A stretch of DNA of 64,000 bases, taken from positions 496,001 to 560,000 of the forward strand of contig NZ_VUYQ01000001.1 of assembly GCF_008711155.1 (NCBI RefSeq), written 5' to 3'. The notes under the pieces were generated by a model that had not been told where the DNA came from, made no database searches, and was given only the letters and a program-made list of their open reading frames with translations. Source of the stretch: Dechloromonas sp. CZR5. Its GTDB lineage: Bacteria; Pseudomonadota; Gammaproteobacteria; Burkholderiales; Rhodocyclaceae. How positions within the stretch are numbered: position 1 is the stretch's first letter; each line of letters starts with the position of its first letter. This document shows, one piece after another, positions 60,492-64,000 of this stretch. Made by a program: the position numbers and the translations under genes.

Positions 60492-61052
60492 TTATTTGCC
60501 CTTGGCGACCATGACCAGGGCCGGGCGCAGGACGCGGTCGGCGATCAGGTAGCCCTTTTGCAGCACGGTGACCACGGTGTTGGCTTCCTGCTCGGAGTCG
60601 ACCATGCCAATGGCCTGGTGCTTGTGCGGGTCGAACTTCTCGCCGACTGGATTGACCTCGTTCAGCGCGTTCTTCTCGAAGGCGGAAATCAGTTGCTTCA
60701 GGGTCAGCTCGACGCCGGACTTGAAGCTCTCGACAGTCTGCTCCGGCACCGCCAGTGCAGCTTCCAGGCTGTCCTTGACGGCCAGCAGTTCGCCGGCAAA
60801 TTTCTCGACCGCGAACTTGTGGGCCTTGGAAATGTCTTCCTGAGCGCGGCGGCGGATGTTTTCGCCTTCAGCCTTGGCGCGCAGCCACGCGTCGTAGTGT
60901 TCGGCCGCCTTCAGTTCGAGGGCCTTGAATTGCTCTTCGACGCTGGGAATGGTGTCGATGTTGTCGGCCGGAGCGGCTTCCGCGGGAGTTGCTTGCTCGG
61001 GGGCCGGCTCTTTGTCCAGCGCGGCTTCCTGGGTGTTTTCGGGGTTGGACAT
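60492..61052 (-). CDS. grpE: nucleotide exchange factor GrpE
   Basis: The 186-residue protein has an acidic Ala/Glu/Pro-rich N terminus, a long coiled coil ([20 protein letters not shown]), then the beta-wing domain with [18 protein letters not shown] and [18 protein letters not shown]. It ends [20 protein letters not shown]. GrpE releases ADP from DnaK. It is first in grpE-dnaK-dnaJ and divergent from the kinase gene across 148 bases. Confidence 0.95.
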   Translation of the reverse strand: MSNPENTQEAALDKEPAPEQATPAEAAPADNIDTIPSVEEQFKALELKAAEHYDAWLRAKAEGENIRRRAQEDISKAHKFAVEKFAGELLAVKDSLEAALAVPEQTVESFKSGVELTLKQLISAFEKNALNEVNPVGEKFDPHKHQAIGMVDSEQEANTVVTVLQKGYLIADRVLRPALVMVAKGK

Positions 61053-61080
61053 GCAGGTTTCTCCAAAAAATCTTTTCGCT

Positions 61081-61108
61081 ATCTGGAGGCGTTTTCCCGG
61101 GTTTCAAG
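61081..61108 (-). promoter_or_regulatory. heat-shock (sigma-32) promoter upstream of grpE
   Basis: On the minus strand CTTGAAA (complement of 61102-61108), a 13-base spacer and CTCCAGAT (complement of 61081-61088) resemble a sigma-32 promoter with a perfect -35 and a weaker -10. TTTTTGGAGA before the ATG gives the ribosome site. No CIRCE element was found. Confidence 0.6.
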
Positions 61109-61200
61109 ACCCCGGCGCCAAATTTCTTTATGGGTGAAACTGCTTCCGGGCGAATACGACCGTGCTACGATAATTCCCTGTGTTTTCTCAGATATCGAGA

Positions 61201-62568
61201 ATGGAATCAATCGGCAAGTACCGCGTGATAAGGGAGTTGGGCAAGGGGGCGACCGCAACGGTCTACCTCTGCGACGATCCTGACCTCGGTCGCCAGGTTG
61301 CCGTCAAAGTCATACAGTTCGGGAAGGATGCCGGCGCCGTGTCGCGCCGGATGCGCAAGCTTTTCCAGAACGAAGGCATGGTTTCAAAGCGGCTGAATCA
61401 TCCCAATATCGTCCAGGTTCATGAAGCGGTGGTCCAGTCGGATTACGCCTACCTGGCGATGGAGTACGTCGACGGCTTCTCGCTGGAGGAGCACACGCGA
61501 ATCGACAAGCTCCTGCCCATGCACCGGGTGATCGGGATCATTTTCAAGTGCTGCATGGCACTCGATGCCGCTTACCGGCAGGGCATCATCCACCGCGACA
61601 TCAAACCGGCCAACATCATGGTTGCTGCCGATGACGAAGCCAAGATCGCCGATTTCGGCTTGGCGCTCAACATGAACAAGGATCTCGACCGGGATTCGAC
61701 CTTCATCATGGGGGTCGGCTCGCCGGCCTACATGTCGCCGGAGCAGATCAAGGGCTATCCCCTCAATCAGAAGACCGACCTGTATTCGCTGGGGGTCTTG
61801 CTCTTCCAGTTGCTGACCGGGCGATTGCCTTTCCGCGCCAACAACCAGGCGACGCTGATCTACCGTATCGTCAATACCGACGCGCCGGCGGTTACCTCGT
61901 TGCGCCCCGATCTTCCCGAGGGCTTGAATGCCATTCTCAAGCGTGCGCTGGAGAAGGATCTCTACAATCGCTACCGGAACGGCGCCGAGATGGCCAAGGA
62001 CCTGTCGGCGGTCCGCTACCAGTTGGTCGATGAGGATTCCACGGTCGAGGATACGCGGCACTTCGAAACCCTGCGCCGGCTTGAGTTTTTCACCGAATTC
62101 GAGAATATCGAAATCTGGGAAGTATTGCGGGTCGCTGTCTGGCGGGATGTTTCGCCGAATGTTGCCTTGGTGCGCGAGGGAGACAGGAGCAAGTTCTTTG
62201 GCGTGATCGTTTCGGGTTCGGTCGAAATTTCAATCGAAGGCAAGGCGCTGTGCCGCCTGGGGACCAGCGAACCGGTCGGTGAAGTGGCTTTCCTGCATCC
62301 CTCCAGCGATTTGCGCTGCGCCACGGCGACGACCTTGGAACCAACGCTGTTCCTGGAAATCAACGCAGCGGCACTGGCCCTGTCGTCGGAAGAACTGCTC
62401 GAGCGTGTGCGCAATGCGCTGCTCAGCCGGATGATCAAGCGCATGCGCGAGGTTAACCGGATCGCCGCTGCACAGGGCTTGCCCGCTGTCCAGAGTCTCA
62501 CCGCGTCGCAGTCCGGCGGGCCGTCGAAAGCGGGGGGCGGGCTCGACCTCGAACTGGCACCCATGTAA
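61201..62568 (+). CDS. Ser/Thr protein kinase with C-terminal cyclic-nucleotide-binding domain
   Basis: The 455-residue soluble protein has a complete Hanks-type kinase domain: GKGATATV loop (Gly14-Val21), Lys36 in VAVKV, Glu58, HRDIKPANIM with Asp133, DFG at 151-153, and SPAYMSPEQIKGYP. From about residue 300 a cNMP-binding fold follows (FGVIVSGSVEISIEGKAL). Its phosphate-binding cassette GEVAFLHPSSDLRCATAT keeps the Glu and Arg that contact ribose and phosphate. Activity may be gated by cAMP or cGMP; that is inference. The ATG at 61201 is chosen over GTG 61180. A GATAAT box lies at 61169-61174. Substrates are unknown. Confidence 0.85.
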   Translation: MESIGKYRVIRELGKGATATVYLCDDPDLGRQVAVKVIQFGKDAGAVSRRMRKLFQNEGMVSKRLNHPNIVQVHEAVVQSDYAYLAMEYVDGFSLEEHTRIDKLLPMHRVIGIIFKCCMALDAAYRQGIIHRDIKPANIMVAADDEAKIADFGLALNMNKDLDRDSTFIMGVGSPAYMSPEQIKGYPLNQKTDLYSLGVLLFQLLTGRLPFRANNQATLIYRIVNTDAPAVTSLRPDLPEGLNAILKRALEKDLYNRYRNGAEMAKDLSAVRYQLVDEDSTVEDTRHFETLRRLEFFTEFENIEIWEVLRVAVWRDVSPNVALVREGDRSKFFGVIVSGSVEISIEGKALCRLGTSEPVGEVAFLHPSSDLRCATATTLEPTLFLEINAAALALSSEELLERVRNALLSRMIKRMREVNRIAAAQGLPAVQSLTASQSGGPSKAGGGLDLELAPM

Positions 62569-62586
62569 CGGGTCGCAGCGCATAGC

Positions 62587-62616
62587 AAAACGGCCTCCGA
62601 GGAGGCCGTTTTTGTT
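62587..62616. terminator. bidirectional intrinsic terminator
   Basis: AAAACGGCCTCC (62587-62598) and GGAGGCCGTTTT (62601-62612) form a 12-arm palindrome with T and A tails, serving the kinase gene and the convergent chemoreceptor gene. Confidence 0.85.
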
Positions 62617-62631
62617 GCGGGGCAAAGCCGA

Positions 62632-64000
62632 TCAGACCTTGAATCGTCCGACCAGTGCGGCCAGTCCATCGGCCAGACGCTTGAGGTCGTGGGCGGCGCC
62701 GGCGGTTTGCTCAACGGTCCCGGAGTTCTCGCGCGCCATGCCGGCAATGGCTTCGATACTGTTTTCGACATCGCCGGAGAAGCGACGCTGTTGATCAGTG
62801 GCTGAGGCGATCGCGTCCAGGCCGTGACCCACTTCGGCAACCGAGCCATTGGTTGCCTGCAGTACGTTGGACACCGAAGAAACGGCCGCCTGGCTGGTTT
62901 CCAGATGGCTCAGTCCTTCTTCGATGCTGCGGCGGACCGATACCGACTGGGCACTCAGGTTGGCTGTAATCGCATCGATTTCGCTGGCCGAGCGAGACGA
63001 TTTTTCGGCCAGTTTGCGGACTTCATCGGCAACGACCGCGAAGCCGCGTCCCTGCTCGCCGGCACGGGCCGCTTCGATGGCAGCATTCAGGGCCAGCAGG
63101 TTGGTCTGCTCGGCAATGTCCTTGACCTCGCGGGTCATCATCGTGATCGATTCGGTGTTGCGGACAAAGTCATTGACCGATTCGGCCATTTCCTTCACCG
63201 CCCGCTCGACAACGTCCATTTCTCCGAGCAGGGTCTGCAGGTTGCGGTTGCCTTCATTGGCACGTGCCAGGCTTTCCTGCGACTGATGCTGGACATGCTC
63301 GGCGCTCTGCGCGATGGAGGAAATGCTGGAAACCAGTTGCTCCACAGCGGTGGCGGCAAGATCGGACTTTTCGTTCTGCTGGTGCGAACTCTGGGTCACG
63401 CGATCGGCATTTTCGGATAGTGCGGTAACGCGGGCCGATACCTGGCTGGCGGCGTCGCGGACCTGGCGCACGAGCTGGTTGAAGTTGTCCATCATTTCGT
63501 TGAATACCTGGGCGGACTGGCCGACTTCATCCTGGCCCTTGACCGGCAGGCGGCGAGTCAGGTCGCCCTCGCCGCGCGCGATATCGCTGAGGCCCTTGCG
63601 CAGCTCGTCGAGTGGAGAAGTCACGAAATGACGAGTGATCAGGTAGATGAGAACGAGCAGCACGCCCAGGGCGGCCAACGCCACACCGGCAATCTTCAGA
63701 CGAAACGCTGCAACCTCGGATTCGACCGAATCCAGCGAGACCCGCATGCTGACGATGCCAAGTACCGTACCTTCCGCTGTTTGATGGCAGACGAGGCAAT
63801 CCTTGCCGAGATAGCTCTTGGAAGCCTTGGTCGGGTTGATCACCTGCAGGTAGGAGCTGCCGTTTTCCCGCTCGACCGAGACGTAGGGGGTGCCGGTGGA
63901 CATGACCTGCTGCTCCTTGGCGTCCAGTTGGCGGTTGCTCTTGGTGTCGGGGCCGTACAGCTTTGTCACGGCTTCGCCGCGGGCAACGTGCAAATCCTTG
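62632..64000 (-). CDS. methyl-accepting chemotaxis protein with CXXCH heme motif, N terminus outside window
   Basis: At least 456 codons are visible and the frame stays open to the right edge, so the first membrane helix is missing. The periplasmic remainder ([20 protein letters not shown]) contains CLVCH (codons complementary to 63784-63798), a c-type heme attachment motif, in the context [14 protein letters not shown] membrane helix ([20 protein letters not shown]), a HAMP domain (about [20 protein letters not shown]) and the MCP signalling domain follow, with the hairpin tip [20 protein letters not shown]. There is no C-terminal CheR-binding pentapeptide. The likely signal is redox state, oxygen, NO or a heme ligand. 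Confidence 0.88.
   Translation of the reverse strand, partial: KDLHVARGEAVTKLYGPDTKSNRQLDAKEQQVMSTGTPYVSVERENGSSYLQVINPTKASKSYLGKDCLVCHQTAEGTVLGIVSMRVSLDSVESEVAAFRLKIAGVALAALGVLLVLIYLITRHFVTSPLDELRKGLSDIARGEGDLTRRLPVKGQDEVGQSAQVFNEMMDNFNQLVRQVRDAASQVSARVTALSENADRVTQSSHQQNEKSDLAATAVEQLVSSISSIAQSAEHVQHQSQESLARANEGNRNLQTLLGEMDVVERAVKEMAESVNDFVRNTESITMMTREVKDIAEQTNLLALNAAIEAARAGEQGRGFAVVADEVRKLAEKSSRSASEIDAITANLSAQSVSVRRSIEEGLSHLETSQAAVSSVSNVLQATNGSVAEVGHGLDAIASATDQQRRFSGDVENSIEAIAGMARENSGTVEQTAGAAHDLKRLADGLAALVGRFKV

Noticed and set aside
61053..61200. Search for a CIRCE (HrcA) operator before grpE
   Set aside because: No TTAGCACTC-N9-GAGTGCTAA-like repeat is present; regulation appears to rely on sigma-32-like promoters.

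Overview
The window is about 64 kb of GC-rich, densely packed chromosome with no insertion sequences, prophage or CRISPR array that I could see. Gene content and order (asd-fimV-truA-trpF-trpB-trpA-accD-folC-SPOR-cvpA-purF-metZ, leuC-lipoprotein-leuD-leuB, grpE-dnaK-dnaJ) and the protein sequences fit a betaproteobacterium, most likely Rhodocyclaceae (Dechloromonas/Azonexus-like). The taxonomic call is inference from family resemblance, not from a search.

Layout. 1-9 kb: assorted housekeeping genes: a truncated hypothetical gene, the 23S rRNA methyltransferase rlmD, a BI-1/YccA membrane protein, tRNA-Ser(UGA), a patatin-like lipase preceded by a possible 22-codon ORF, queD divergent from a radical SAM gene, an XRE regulator, a CBS protein, aroC, a YdcH-like small protein and an MFS permease. 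9-13.6 kb: leucine biosynthesis (leuC, a small lipoprotein gene, leuD, leuB) and asd. 13.7-28.5 kb: fimV, then a long, largely overlapping run encoding an EcfT-like membrane protein, truA, trpFBA, accD, folC, a SPOR protein, cvpA, purF and metZ, followed by the DEAD-box helicase rhlE.

28.6-45.5 kb: an essentially complete MSHA-type type IV pilus locus. The pilin/motor half comes first (mshE, G, F, B, A, C, D, O, P, Q) and the assembly half second (mshI, a PilN-like gene, mshJ, K, L, M, N). MshE carries a textbook 24-5-24 residue c-di-GMP-binding motif. A PEP-CTERM exported protein with a structured leader follows.

46.4-53.1 kb, minus strand: a DUF2238 membrane protein and the compact run TPR protein, L,D-transpeptidase, ppiA, ppiB, lpxH, recQ (envelope maintenance plus DNA repair). 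53.2-57 kb: cysS and two tandem paralogous Leu/Ile/Val-type binding proteins without permease genes. 57.3-61.1 kb: grpE-dnaK-dnaJ with a sigma-32-like promoter in front of both grpE and dnaK. Divergent from grpE is a Ser/Thr kinase fused to a cyclic-nucleotide-binding domain. The window ends inside a chemoreceptor whose periplasmic part has a c-type heme motif (CXXCH).

The strongest candidates for unusual biology are the permuted MSHA locus with an internal terminator behind the major pilin, the cNMP-binding kinase next to the chaperone operon, the putative heme chemoreceptor, the hidden ORF before the patatin gene, and the hairpin leader of the PEP-CTERM gene. I see no wholly novel multi-gene system. 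Functions are from motif recognition; promoter and terminator calls are by eye.
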